From NCBI RefSeq assembly GCF_002754375.1, contig NZ_PEFF01000001.1:2356001-2420000 (forward strand): a stretch of DNA of 64,000 nucleotides. Reading direction: 5' to 3'. Each line of letters starts with the position of its first letter. The stretch's first letter is position 1. Origin of the DNA: Variovorax sp. 54 (GTDB lineage Bacteria; Pseudomonadota; Gammaproteobacteria; Burkholderiales; Burkholderiaceae_C). Position numbers and translations under genes: made by a program. The notes below the pieces were generated by a model. It was given only the letters and a program-made list of their open reading frames with translations. It searched no databases and was not told the DNA's origin. Positions 1-8,149 of the stretch are shown one piece after another.

Positions 1-42
1 CGCGCCACCCAGGGCGGCGACCAGTCGAACGATGGAGGTCAT
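1..42 (-). CDS. N-terminus of an unidentified protein, cut by the window edge
   Basis: Reading the minus strand, an ATG at 42-40 opens a frame that runs off the left end of the window after only 14 codons, with residues MTSIVRLVAALGGA. It lies 59 nt downstream of the ABC receptor stop on the same strand, so it would be the next gene of that operon. There is no clear Shine-Dalgarno sequence. The hydrophobic start would fit a signal peptide or a membrane segment, but the fragment is too short to assign. Confidence 0.4.
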   Translation of the reverse strand, partial: MTSIVRLVAALGGA

Positions 43-101
43 GGAAGCTTCAATGAAAAACGAAAAGGGAGACATCAGGAACGAGGCGATCAATCAATCG
101 A

Positions 102-1340
102 TCAGTCGCCGAGCACCTTGCCGAACGGCTCGTAGCGCGTGCCGTTGAAGCGCACCAGCTGCATGCGCTCGATCGGGTAGAAGTCCGTCGGCGAGGTCTT
201 CACGTCGATGCCCGGGTAGAGCATCGGCGGGCTGTACTGCAGGTTGGCCGCCACCTTCATGATGTTGGCGCGCGTGAGGTCGTCGCCCGCCTTGCGCAGC
301 ACCTGCTCCAGCGTCTGCGCCGACGAGTAGCCCAGCACGTTGAGCGAGTCGCTCAGGTCGCCCGACGGGTAGTACTTGCTGAACCAGGTCTTGTAGTCCT
401 CGTACTCCTTGGAGCCCTTCCACATGTCGTCGGCCGGGTCGCGCAGGTAGGTGGCCGAGATCACGCCCACCGCGTTCTCGGGGCCGGCCGGCTTGATCAC
501 CGCCGACACCGACACGGACACGCTCGACAGATACTGCGTGGGCTTCCAGCCGATGTCGGCCGCCTTGCGGATCGCCTGCGCCGCGAACTTGGGCGTGGTG
601 ATGCTGAAGAAGGTGTCGGCGCCCGAGGCCTTCAGGTTGACCATCTGGCTGTCGATGGTCGGGTCGGTTACCTCGTAGGTCGACTGCGCCACGATCATCG
701 TCTTGGCCTTGTCGCCGAGCGCTTCGAGAAAGCCCTTCAGAAAGTCCTTGCCGAAGTCGTCGTTCTGCATGAGCACGGCGATCTTCGCGTTGGGCTTCGT
801 CGAGAGGATGTGCTGCGCATAGATCTTGCCTTCGGTCTGGTACGTCGGCTGCCAGCCCATGGTCCAGGGAAAAGCCTTCGGGTCGCCGAAGCGCGTGGCG
901 CCCGTGGCCACGAACAGCTGCGGCACCTTCTTGGCGTTCATGTAGCGCTGGATCGCCAGGTTGTGCGCTGTGCCCAGCGGGCCGAAGAGCACCAGCACCT
1001 CGTCCTGCTCGACCAGCTTGCGCGCCTGCTCCACCGTCTTCGAGGGGTTGTAGGCATCGTCCAGCGAGATGAACGTGACCTTGCGGCCGTTGATGCCGCC
1101 TTCGGCATTGAGCTTGGCGAAGTAGCCCGCCGCGGCCTTGCCGATGGTGCCGTAGGCCGAGACCGGACCCGAGTACGGGACGATGTGGCCGATCTTGATT
1201 TCGGTGTCGCTCGCGCCCGGGTCGTAGCGCTTCTGGGCCTGCGCCGCGAAGCTGGCAGTCAAGCTGAGCGTGGCCGCGAGGCCCGCGCCGAGCAGGCGGC
1301 GGCGCGCGCTGTGGCGGGCGGAAAAGAGGGAACGTGTCAT
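102..1340 (-). CDS. Branched-chain amino-acid-type ABC transporter solute receptor
   Basis: This is a 412-residue periplasmic receptor of the LivK/HmgA-like family (periplasmic binding protein fold type I). Residues 1-35 form an export signal with RRRLLGAG followed by a hydrophobic stretch ending AAQA. The mature part shows the family's IKIGHIVPYSGPVSAYG start and NAEGGINGRKVTFISLDD, and ends near LVRFNGTRYEPFG. It is a clear paralogue of the receptor at 31988-33217; the two share motifs such as NAKKVPQLFV and AVLMQNDD. No permease or ATPase genes lie beside it inside the window. It is divergent from the acyl-CoA dehydrogenase operon starting at 1594 and has its own -10-like hexamer (TACCAT, complement of 1454-1459) 22 nt from the shared operator at 1482-1499. 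The ligand is probably a carboxylic acid rather than an amino acid, inferred from the neighbours. Confidence 0.9.
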   Translation of the reverse strand: MTRSLFSARHSARRRLLGAGLAATLSLTASFAAQAQKRYDPGASDTEIKIGHIVPYSGPVSAYGTIGKAAAGYFAKLNAEGGINGRKVTFISLDDAYNPSKTVEQARKLVEQDEVLVLFGPLGTAHNLAIQRYMNAKKVPQLFVATGATRFGDPKAFPWTMGWQPTYQTEGKIYAQHILSTKPNAKIAVLMQNDDFGKDFLKGFLEALGDKAKTMIVAQSTYEVTDPTIDSQMVNLKASGADTFFSITTPKFAAQAIRKAADIGWKPTQYLSSVSVSVSAVIKPAGPENAVGVISATYLRDPADDMWKGSKEYEDYKTWFSKYYPSGDLSDSLNVLGYSSAQTLEQVLRKAGDDLTRANIMKVAANLQYSPPMLYPGIDVKTSPTDFYPIERMQLVRFNGTRYEPFGKVLGD

Positions 1341-1481
1341 GGTGTTGTCTCCGTCGTTCTTGTGAAAAAGAAGCTGCCGGCCGCGGGCCTCTCACCGGGC
1401 TTTCACCGGCCCCGTATCGGTCTGCGTCGGACCTCGTGCGGCGTTCGGGCTGGATGGTAGGCAGCGCCTCCGGCGCGTCAC

Positions 1482-1499
1482 ATCGTCGGAACGGACGAT
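1482..1499. promoter_or_regulatory. Operator site A, shared by two divergent promoters
   Basis: ATCGTCGGAACGGACGAT, one of eight copies of an 18-bp palindromic site in this window. It serves both sides. Rightwards TAGCAT at 1523-1528 begins 23 nt away, towards the gene at 1594. Leftwards TACCAT (complement of 1454-1459) begins 22 nt away, towards the gene that starts at 1340. Role as an activator site is inferred from position and repetition. Confidence 0.75.
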
Positions 1500-1593
1500 T
1501 GAGAGCGCCCGAGGGTTGCCCCTAGCATGAGCCTCGACACGGAGACAACACGCACCGCCGCGCAACGCGGCGGGCACCGAAGGCAAGCACCGC

Positions 1594-2781
1594 ATGGACC
1601 TCACGCTCAATCCCCGCTACGAAGCCTTTCGCGACGCGCTGCGCGCGTTCCTCGCCACGCACGGCCACCGCTCGGCCTTCGCGCGCACGGCAGAGCGCCC
1701 CGACGCCGACGCCCTCGCGTGGCAGCGCCTGCTGCTGGACCACGGCTACGCGGGCCGCACCGTGCCGCGTGACTACGGTGGCCACGGCGCCGCGCCCGAC
1801 GTGATGGAGGCGCACCTGATCACCGAGGAGTTCGCGCGCGCCGGCGTGGCGCCGCCGTTGGGCAACCAGGGCATCTCGATGCTGGTTCCCACCCTGCTCG
1901 AGCTGGGCACCGAGGCGCAGCGGCGCGAGTGGATCGGCCCCACGCTGCGCGGCGAGGTGGTCTGGTGCCAGGGCTACTCCGAGCCCGGCGCGGGCTCCGA
2001 CCTGGCCTCGCTGCAGACGCGCGCCACGGAAGACGGTGGCGACTTCGTCATCAACGGCCAGAAGATCTGGACCTCGACCGCGCACGTGGCCGACATGATC
2101 TTCTGCCTCGTGCGCACCGAGCCCGGCGCCGCGAAGCATGCGGGCATCAGCTACCTGCTGTTCTCGATGAAGACGCCCGGCATCGAAGTGCGCCCGCTGA
2201 AGACCATGACCGGCCACGCCGAGTTCAACGAGGTCTTCTTCACCGACGTGCGCGTGCCCCAGCACCAGATCGTGGGCCAGCGCGGCGAAGGCTGGAAGGT
2301 GGCCAACGCCACGCTCAAGCATGAGCGTGGCTCGCTCGGCAACCCCAACCTCACGACGCAGCGCTACCAGGAACTCGCGACGCTGATGCTGGCCGAAACC
2401 GTCGACGGCTCGCGCCTCATCGACCAGCCCGTGCTGCGCGACCGCCTGATGCGGCTGCAGGGCCAGGTGCTGGCGCAGAAGTGCCACGGCCTGCGGCTGC
2501 TCACGGCCGCGGCCAACGGCGAAGACCCGGGCCTGGCCGCGCTGGTCGTGAAGCTGCAGGGCTGCGAGCTGCGTCACCAGCTGGCCGCGCTCGCCATCGA
2601 CGCGCTGGGCGAACTGGGCCTCTTGATGCCCGGCAGCGCGCACCTGCGCGCGCAGGCACTCTGGCAGGAGCGCTACATGTTCGACCTGGGGTTGATCATC
2701 GGCGGCGGCACCGCGCAGATCCAGAAAAACATCATCGCGGAACGCGGGCTCGACATGCCGCGCGAACCGCGCCTCGCCTGA
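1594..2781 (+). CDS. Acyl-CoA dehydrogenase, likely catalytic subunit of a pair
   Basis: A 395-residue FAD-dependent acyl-CoA dehydrogenase of usual length, oxidising an acyl-CoA at C2-C3. The FAD/substrate motifs are GYSEPGAGSDLASL and INGQKIWTSTAHVADM. At the usual MCAD base position the C-terminal motif reads GGGTAQIQKN, with Gly instead of Glu. A Glu in LKHERGSLG sits at the helix-G position used by isovaleryl-CoA and long-chain dehydrogenases and is the probable base. The ATG at 1594 gives the canonical N-terminus and follows the site A promoter by about 65 nt. The next gene is a second, smaller dehydrogenase 21 nt downstream. Such side-by-side unequal pairs often form heterotetramers, which is inferred here. 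Confidence 0.92.
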   Translation: MDLTLNPRYEAFRDALRAFLATHGHRSAFARTAERPDADALAWQRLLLDHGYAGRTVPRDYGGHGAAPDVMEAHLITEEFARAGVAPPLGNQGISMLVPTLLELGTEAQRREWIGPTLRGEVVWCQGYSEPGAGSDLASLQTRATEDGGDFVINGQKIWTSTAHVADMIFCLVRTEPGAAKHAGISYLLFSMKTPGIEVRPLKTMTGHAEFNEVFFTDVRVPQHQIVGQRGEGWKVANATLKHERGSLGNPNLTTQRYQELATLMLAETVDGSRLIDQPVLRDRLMRLQGQVLAQKCHGLRLLTAAANGEDPGLAALVVKLQGCELRHQLAALAIDALGELGLLMPGSAHLRAQALWQERYMFDLGLIIGGGTAQIQKNIIAERGLDMPREPRLA

Positions 2782-2802
2782 TCGACTGGAAGAAAGCACG
2801 CC

Positions 2803-3897
2803 ATGGAATTCGCCCTCTCCGCCGACCAGAAACTGCTGCAGGACAGCCTGCGCCGCGCCCTCGAACGCGCTTGCCCGCTCGATCGCGTGCGCCGCGTCGC
2901 AGCCGACGACCTGCCACTGGACCGCGAGGTCTGGCGCACGCTGTGCGAGGTCGGCGTGCCGGCTTTGCTCGTGCCCGAGGCCTTCGGCGGGCTCGGCCTG
3001 TCGCTGCTCGATGCCGCGCTGGCCGCCGAGGAACTGGGTCGCCATGTCGCGCCCACGCCGTTTCTCGGCACCGCCGTGCTCGCACCGCTGGCGCTGCGCG
3101 AAGCCGGCAGCGCCGCACAGCAAGATGAATGGCTGCCGCGCCTGGCAGCGGGCGAATGCATCGCCGGCGTCGCCATCGCCGAAGCCGTGGCCGGCGCACG
3201 CGACGGCGCGGGCGTGACAGCCAACGCCAACGGCACGCTCGACGGCAACGCGCTCTTCGTGCTCGATGCGGGTGCGGCCGATGTGTTCATCGTCGCCGAC
3301 CGCGCGGGCGGCCTGCACCTCGTGCGCGCCGATGCACAAGGCCTCACGCGCGGCGCGCTGCGCAGCATCGACGCCACGCGCCCGCTCGGCGAACTGCACT
3401 TCGCGCACGTGAAGGCCGAGCCACTGCCCAACGCCAACCGAGCCACGCTCGCACGCCTGCGCAGCGCGGGCTGGGCACTGCTCGCCGCCGACACGCTCGG
3501 CGCGGGCGAAGCCATGCTCGACCAGGCTGTGGCCTACGCCAAGGAGCGCCGCCAGTTCGGCCGCGTGATCGGTTCCTTCCAGGCCGTGAAGCACCTGTGC
3601 GCCGAGATGGCCGCCGGGCTGGAGCCCGGCCGCGCGCTCGTCTGGTACGCGGCCCACGCCTTCGACGCGTTGCCCGACGAAGCCGCGCTGCTCGCCGCAC
3701 ACGCCAAGTCGCACCTGAGCGAAACCGGCACCTTCGTCGCCCGCACCGCCACCGAGGTGCACGGCGGCATGGGCATCACCGACCTGCTGGGCCTGCACTA
3801 CTGGTTCAAGCGCATCGGCTTCAACCGCCAGTTGCTCGGCGGGCCCGAGCGCGTGCGCCACCTCGCCGCCGAAATGCAGGGCCTTGTCGCCGCATGA
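2803..3897 (+). CDS. Acyl-CoA dehydrogenase family protein, likely partner subunit
   Basis: A 364-residue acyl-CoA dehydrogenase-family protein, beginning MEFALSADQKLLQDSL. The N-terminal helical domain and the C-terminal QFGRVIGSFQAVKHLCAEM and VHGGMGITD motifs are clear, but the middle FAD/substrate motif is degenerate. I find no Glu at either known base position: helix G reads RSAGWALLAADTLG and the C-terminal loop reads LLGGPERVR. It is therefore probably the non-catalytic partner of the dehydrogenase encoded just upstream. Its stop codon overlaps the start of the CoA-transferase gene in ATGA, so translation is likely coupled. Confidence 0.88.
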   Translation: MEFALSADQKLLQDSLRRALERACPLDRVRRVAADDLPLDREVWRTLCEVGVPALLVPEAFGGLGLSLLDAALAAEELGRHVAPTPFLGTAVLAPLALREAGSAAQQDEWLPRLAAGECIAGVAIAEAVAGARDGAGVTANANGTLDGNALFVLDAGAADVFIVADRAGGLHLVRADAQGLTRGALRSIDATRPLGELHFAHVKAEPLPNANRATLARLRSAGWALLAADTLGAGEAMLDQAVAYAKERRQFGRVIGSFQAVKHLCAEMAAGLEPGRALVWYAAHAFDALPDEAALLAAHAKSHLSETGTFVARTATEVHGGMGITDLLGLHYWFKRIGFNRQLLGGPERVRHLAAEMQGLVAA

Positions 3898-5117
3898 CCT
3901 CCCAACCAATGACCCCCACCTCCACCGCCCCCCGCATGCTCGAAGGCCTGCGCATCGTCGACCTCACCACGGTGATCTTCGGCCCCTACTGCACGCAGAT
4001 CCTCGCGGACCTCGGCGCCGAGGTGGTGAAGGTCGAGCCGCCCGAGGGCGACAGCATCCGCATCATCGGCACACCGCCCGTCACGCCGCTGATGAGCCCC
4101 GTGCACCTGCGGCTGAACCGCGGCAAGCGCTCCGTCGTCTGGGACCTGAAGAGCGAAGAAGGCCGCGCCGCGATGCACCGCCTCATCGAGACCAGCGACA
4201 TCTTCATCCACAACGTGCGCAGTGACGCCATCGCACGGGCCGGCCTGTCGTACGAGGAAGTGCGCGCCATCCGCCCCGACATCGTCTACGTGCACTGCAC
4301 CGGCTTCGACCAGCGCGGGCCCTATGCCGCGCTGCAGGCCTACGACGACATCATCCAGGCCGCCTCGGGCATCGCCTCGCTGCCGCCCAAGGTCGACGGC
4401 AACCCGCAGCCGCGCTACGTGCCGATGACCATGGCCGACAAGGTCTCGGGCCTGCACGCGACGTATGCCGTGCTCGCCGCCGTGGTGCACCGGCTGCGCA
4501 CCGGCGAGGGTCAGCAGGTGGAGGTGCCGATGTTCGAATCGCTCGCCAGCTTCAACCTCGTGGAGCACCTGTGCGACAAGACCTTCGTGCCACCCACCGG
4601 CCCCGCGCTGTACCCGCGCCAGATCGACCCCATGCGCCAGCCCATGCGCACGCGCGACGGCTACATCGCCATTGCGCCCTACCTGGACGACCGCTGGCTG
4701 CGCTTCTTCGAGGCCACCGGCCACCCCGAGGTGCTCGAGGCGCCCGAGCTGGCCGACAAGGCGCTGCGCCGCAAGAATATGAGCCGCATGTACGAAGCCG
4801 CCGCCGCGATCCTGCCCGAGCGCACCACCGCCGAATGGCTCGACATTCTGAAGAAGGCCAACGTGCCCGCGATGCGCGTGAACGACATCGCCGACCTGCC
4901 CGACGACCCGCAGCTGCAGGCCGCCGGCCTTTTCCGACAGCGCACGCACCCGACCGAAGGCGCGTATCTTGAGGTGCGCCCACCGGTGCGCTTCTCGGGG
5001 TATGCCTACGCCGACCTGTCGCACGCTGCGACACCCGGCCAGCACAGCGCCGAAGTGGCGCGCGAGCTGGGCGTGACCCTGACGACCTCTCTCCCCCGGA
5101 GCACCACCTCACCATGA
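3894..5117 (+). CDS. CaiB/BaiF family (type III) CoA-transferase
   Basis: A 407-residue family III CoA-transferase, moving CoA between carboxylic acids through an enzyme-bound anhydride and thioester. The N-terminus LEGLRIVDLTTVIFGPYC and the ADLGAEVVKVEPPEGD motif are typical. The nucleophilic Asp expected in this family corresponds to D182 in YVPMTMADKVSG. The start at 3894 is chosen because it overlaps the previous stop (ATGA) and gives the canonical N-terminus; the open frame reaches much further upstream without family similarity. It ends in another ATGA overlap with the nitroreductase-like gene. It probably activates the acid that the two dehydrogenases oxidise; donor and acceptor acids are not visible from sequence. 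A paralogue lies at 9134-10348. Confidence 0.92.
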   Translation: MTSQPMTPTSTAPRMLEGLRIVDLTTVIFGPYCTQILADLGAEVVKVEPPEGDSIRIIGTPPVTPLMSPVHLRLNRGKRSVVWDLKSEEGRAAMHRLIETSDIFIHNVRSDAIARAGLSYEEVRAIRPDIVYVHCTGFDQRGPYAALQAYDDIIQAASGIASLPPKVDGNPQPRYVPMTMADKVSGLHATYAVLAAVVHRLRTGEGQQVEVPMFESLASFNLVEHLCDKTFVPPTGPALYPRQIDPMRQPMRTRDGYIAIAPYLDDRWLRFFEATGHPEVLEAPELADKALRRKNMSRMYEAAAAILPERTTAEWLDILKKANVPAMRVNDIADLPDDPQLQAAGLFRQRTHPTEGAYLEVRPPVRFSGYAYADLSHAATPGQHSAEVARELGVTLTTSLPRSTTSP

Positions 5118-5791
5118 ACATGACTGTCTACGACGCCGTCGCGAGCCGCCGCTCGGTGCGCGAATTTCTCGACCGCTCCGTGCCGCCCGACGCCATCCGC
5201 CGCGTGCTGCAGGCCGCGCTGCGCGCGCCCTCGGGCGGCAACCTGCAACCGTGGCACCTGCATGTGGTGGGCGGCGAGCGGCTGAACGACCTCAAGGCCC
5301 TCATGCGCACCCGCGTGCAGGAAACGCCCGGCGGCGAAGGCAGCGAGTACGACATCTACCCGCGCGAGCTGGTGGCACCGTATCGCGACCGCCGCTTCGC
5401 CGTCGGCGAGGCGATGTATGCGCGCCTGGGTATTCCGCGCGAGGACAAGGCCGCGCGCCTGAAATGGTTTGCGCGCAACTTCCAGTTCTTCGACGCGCCG
5501 CTCGCGCTCTTCTGCACCGTCGACCGCCGCATGGGCCCGCCGCAGTGGTCCGACCTCGGAATGATGTTGCAGAACGTGATGCTGCTGCTGCGCGCCGAGG
5601 GCCTGGACAGCTGCCCGCAGGAATGCTGGGCCATCTACCCGCAGACCATCGGCCGCTTCATCGACCTGCCGCCCGAACGCATGCTCTTCACCGGCATGGC
5701 CATCGGCTATGCCGACCGAGACAAGCCTATCGACGCCCTCGAGACCGAGCGCGCGCCGCTCGCCGACGTGGCCGAGTTCATCGGCATCTAA
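5114..5791 (+). CDS. Nitroreductase-family flavoprotein
   Basis: A 225-residue FMN-dependent nitroreductase-family protein. The N-terminal SRRSVREFLDRSVP and APSGGNLQPWH motifs bind FMN phosphate in this family, and the C-terminal part carries the GMAIGYADRDKPI motif. Family members use NAD(P)H to reduce nitro groups, quinones or enones. Inside an acyl-CoA operon an enoate-type or dehalogenating reduction is as likely as a true nitro reduction. It overlaps the CoA-transferase gene by four bases and is followed 14 nt later by a MaoC-type gene, so it belongs to the same transcript. Confidence 0.88.
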   Translation: MNMTVYDAVASRRSVREFLDRSVPPDAIRRVLQAALRAPSGGNLQPWHLHVVGGERLNDLKALMRTRVQETPGGEGSEYDIYPRELVAPYRDRRFAVGEAMYARLGIPREDKAARLKWFARNFQFFDAPLALFCTVDRRMGPPQWSDLGMMLQNVMLLLRAEGLDSCPQECWAIYPQTIGRFIDLPPERMLFTGMAIGYADRDKPIDALETERAPLADVAEFIGI

Positions 5792-5805
5792 GAAAGCACT
5801 TTCAG

Positions 5806-6336
5806 ATGGACGATTGGGAAAGCGCCTGGGCGCCGATGGTGGCGCGCGTGGGCGAAGACTTTGCGAACGGCGTGATCCGCTGGGGCGCCGACGTGATCGA
5901 GGCCGGCGCCGTGCGCCGCTACGTCGAGGTGCTGGAGTTCGACTGCCCGCTGCACCATGGGCCCGACGCGGTCGCGCCATCGACCAGCCTTGCCAGCCTC
6001 ACGCTGCCGCCGATGTGGGCCCCGGGCCAGCCGCCCGTGTTCACCAGCGACGCGCGCAACGCCGAGCCCGAGCGCAGCCCGCTCAAGGGCACGCGCCCCG
6101 AAGGCATGCCGCCCACCACCGCCTACATGGCGACCGACTACGAGGTCGACTACCTGCAACCCGCCCGCCTGGGCGACCGCCTGGGCCGGCGCGGCAACCG
6201 GCTCGTGCGCTGCGAGCCCAAGGCCACGAAGGTCGGGCGCGGTGCGTTCACGACGTGGGAGTACGACATCGTGAACCAGCGCGAAGAAGTCGTGGCGCGC
6301 TGCCGCTTCGGCATGTACCACTACCTGCCGCACTAG
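5806..6336 (+). CDS. MaoC-type hydratase, N-terminal-half protein
   Basis: A 176-residue protein of the FAS1-like dehydratase/MaoC N-terminal type, starting MDDWESAWAPMVARVG, a single hot-dog fold. The start at 5806 follows the previous stop by 14 nt with a GAAAGCACTTTCAG leader. It contains PLHHGPDAVAPSTSLASL and YEVDYLQPARLGD. The matching C-terminal half is the separate gene 6661-7110. The two probably form one heteromeric enoyl-CoA hydratase, as known for split MaoC enzymes of steroid degradation in actinobacteria. The repeat element at 6394-6586 separates the two halves. Confidence 0.82.
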   Translation: MDDWESAWAPMVARVGEDFANGVIRWGADVIEAGAVRRYVEVLEFDCPLHHGPDAVAPSTSLASLTLPPMWAPGQPPVFTSDARNAEPERSPLKGTRPEGMPPTTAYMATDYEVDYLQPARLGDRLGRRGNRLVRCEPKATKVGRGAFTTWEYDIVNQREEVVARCRFGMYHYLPH

Positions 6337-6660
6337 GTTGTTGATGCGGTGCCGATCTGCGCTCTGGCGCGACCACGCCGACGGCGTACCTTGCTCCGCG
6401 AATGTCCCCCGCCCTTCGGGCTCCTCCTTGATTTCGCTGCGCAAGGCACACCGCCAGCGTGATCGTTTTCAGCAGAGGTCGTTGATCGGCTGCAAGCGCA
6501 CAGCGTGCCCTCGTGCACAGGGCACCGGGTGCTCCCCGCAGCGAAATCAAGGAGGAGGGGCGAAGCCCCGGGGGACATTCGCGGAGGGGAGTACCCGGTG
6601 TCCTTTGCACACACCCCGAACACGAGACCCCAAGAACCCAACCCACAGCAGAACCACCGA
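6337..6660. other. Intergenic region carrying a REP-like inverted repeat
   Basis: This 324-nt gap inside an otherwise tight operon has no credible gene. It holds the inverted repeat pair listed separately. The last stretch before 6661 has no obvious strong Shine-Dalgarno sequence or promoter. Transcription may read through from upstream or be partly attenuated at the hairpins. Confidence 0.7.
6394..6586. repeat. Pair of inverted REP-like elements
   Basis: The left arm 6394-6441 and the right arm 6537-6586 are inverted copies. The outer 17 nt (6394-6410 and 6570-6586) and inner 20 nt (6422-6441 and 6537-6556) are perfect inverted complements. Between them each arm has its own small palindrome with a three-base loop: GCCCTTCGGGC at 6411-6421 on the left and GGGGCGAAGCCCC at 6557-6569 on the right. 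The small hairpins differ in sequence but keep their fold. The 95-nt spacer has no gene. This layout resembles paired REP elements. Confidence 0.85.
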
Positions 6661-7110
6661 ATGAACTGGCAAACCCAACGCCGCTGGGAAGAAGTCAACG
6701 AGGGCGACCCCTTGAACCCCGTGCCCTTCCCCCTCACCGTCTACCGCCTCGTGATGGCCGCCGGCGCCAACCGCGACTTCAACGCCATCCATCACAACAC
6801 CGAGCACGCGCAATCGACCGGCGCCCCCGAGATGTACGCCAACGTCATGCTGCTGCAGGGCATGTGGGAACGTGCCATTCGCGAGTACATCGGCACGGCC
6901 GGCGTGCTGCATGCCATCCGCGGCTTTCGCATGAAGTCGTTCAACACGGCGGGCGACACCGTCACCGTGCGCGGCCAGGTCGAGCGCAAGTGGATCGACG
7001 ACAGCGCCGACGCCGCGCATCGCCACCGCCTCGACCTGCGCCTGTGGAGCGAGAACCGCCACGGCGTGTCGGTCGGCCCCGGCCTCGCCGTCGTGAGCCT
7101 GCCGCGCTGA
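6661..7110 (+). CDS. MaoC-type hydratase, C-terminal-half protein
   Basis: A 149-residue MaoC-like hot-dog protein, starting MNWQTQRRWEEVNEGD. The segment RLVMAAGANRDFNAIHHN matches the MaoC hydratase motif, in which an Asp and a His separated by a few residues (here D-F-N-A-I-H) activate water. This makes it the catalytic half, paired with the N-terminal-type half at 5806-6336. It lies after the repeat element and 41 nt before a Bug receptor gene. The ATG at 6661 is the first with family similarity; the frame is open upstream only through repeat sequence. Confidence 0.85.
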   Translation: MNWQTQRRWEEVNEGDPLNPVPFPLTVYRLVMAAGANRDFNAIHHNTEHAQSTGAPEMYANVMLLQGMWERAIREYIGTAGVLHAIRGFRMKSFNTAGDTVTVRGQVERKWIDDSADAAHRHRLDLRLWSENRHGVSVGPGLAVVSLPR

Positions 7111-7151
7111 CATCGCGCCAAGACAGAAAAACCATCGGAGACAAGACAGAC

Positions 7152-8138
7152 ATGCATCGCAGCAGACTCACCCGCCGCCACGCCCTCGCGCTGGCAGCCG
7201 CCCTGGCCACCGGCAGCGCCTTCGCGCAGCAGCCACCGACCCCCTGGCCCGACAAACCCATCCGCCTGATCGTCCCCTACGCAGCGGGCGGCGGCACCGA
7301 CGTGTTCGCGCGCATCGTTGCCGAGGGCCTGGGCAAGCGACTCGGCCAGAGCGTCATCGTCGACAACCGCCCCGGCGGCAACGGACAGATCGGCATCACC
7401 GCCGTGCAGCGCGCACCCGCCGACGGCTACACCGTGCTGTTCTCGCTGACCTCGATCATCCAGAACCCGCTGCTGTACCCCAACGCCGGCTTCGATCCGT
7501 TCGAGGACTTCGTGCCCGTCTCCGAAGCCGGGCGCCTGCCCATCGTCTTCACCGTCAGCAACAAGCTCGGCGTCGACACGCTCGACGGCTTCGTCAAGCT
7601 CGCGCGCGCCGCGCCCGGCAAATACTCGTACGGCTCCTACGGCAACGGATCGAGCGCGCACCTGTACGCCGAGGTGCTGCAGGACGCCGCGGGCATCCAG
7701 CTGCTGCACGTGCCCTACAAGGGCGAGGCGCCCGCCATCACCGACCTGCTCGGCGGCACCGTCGACGCGGTATTCGTCTCGGCCAAGGGCGTGGGCCCGC
7801 ACGTTGCGGCCGGCAAGGTGAAGTCGATCGCCGTGGTCGGCACCGCACGCGCACCGCTCGCGGCCGGCGTGCCCACCTTCAAGGAACAGGGCTTCGCCGG
7901 CATGGAGTCGGTCGGCTGGTTCGGCATCTACCTGCCCGCCGGCACGCCGCAGCCCATCGCGCAGCGCCTCTCGACCGAAGTGGCGCAGGTCGTGCAAAGC
8001 CCCGAGCAGGCGGCGCGCATCGAAGGCCTGGGCGTGATCCCGGTCGGCAGCACGCCCGCGCAGCTCACCGCCACCATGCGCGCGGACCACGCGCGGTGGA
8101 AGCAGGTGATCCAGGCCAAGAACATCAAGCTCGATTGA
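7152..8138 (+). CDS. Bug/TctC-family periplasmic solute receptor
   Basis: A 328-residue tripartite tricarboxylate-type receptor (Bug family). The signal peptide HALALAAALATGSAFA is followed by the diagnostic PWPDKPIRLIVPYAAGGGTDVFARIV. The domain continues with YSYGSYGNGSSAHLY and VPYKGEAPAITDLLGG. Members bind carboxylates in the periplasm. No TctA/TctB membrane partners are present here, which is common for the expanded Bug families of Burkholderiales. It is followed after 11 nt by a second Bug gene. The ATG at 7152 is set by the signal peptide; a GGAGACAAGACAGAC leader contains GGAG. Confidence 0.93.
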   Translation: MHRSRLTRRHALALAAALATGSAFAQQPPTPWPDKPIRLIVPYAAGGGTDVFARIVAEGLGKRLGQSVIVDNRPGGNGQIGITAVQRAPADGYTVLFSLTSIIQNPLLYPNAGFDPFEDFVPVSEAGRLPIVFTVSNKLGVDTLDGFVKLARAAPGKYSYGSYGNGSSAHLYAEVLQDAAGIQLLHVPYKGEAPAITDLLGGTVDAVFVSAKGVGPHVAAGKVKSIAVVGTARAPLAAGVPTFKEQGFAGMESVGWFGIYLPAGTPQPIAQRLSTEVAQVVQSPEQAARIEGLGVIPVGSTPAQLTATMRADHARWKQVIQAKNIKLD

Positions 8139-8149
8139 AGCGACGCCTC

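Noticed and set aside
3129..3893. Upstream extension of the first CoA-transferase
   Set aside because: Arg/Ala-rich frame overlapping the dehydrogenase gene; the family N-terminus begins at 3894.
1522..3909. Long minus-strand frame over the two dehydrogenases
   Set aside because: His/Arg/Gln-rich shadow of two clear genes with intact motifs on the plus strand.
5114..5791. Nitroaromatic degradation operon because of the nitroreductase
   Set aside because: No other nitroaromatic genes are present; the neighbours are acyl-CoA enzymes and the family is broad.
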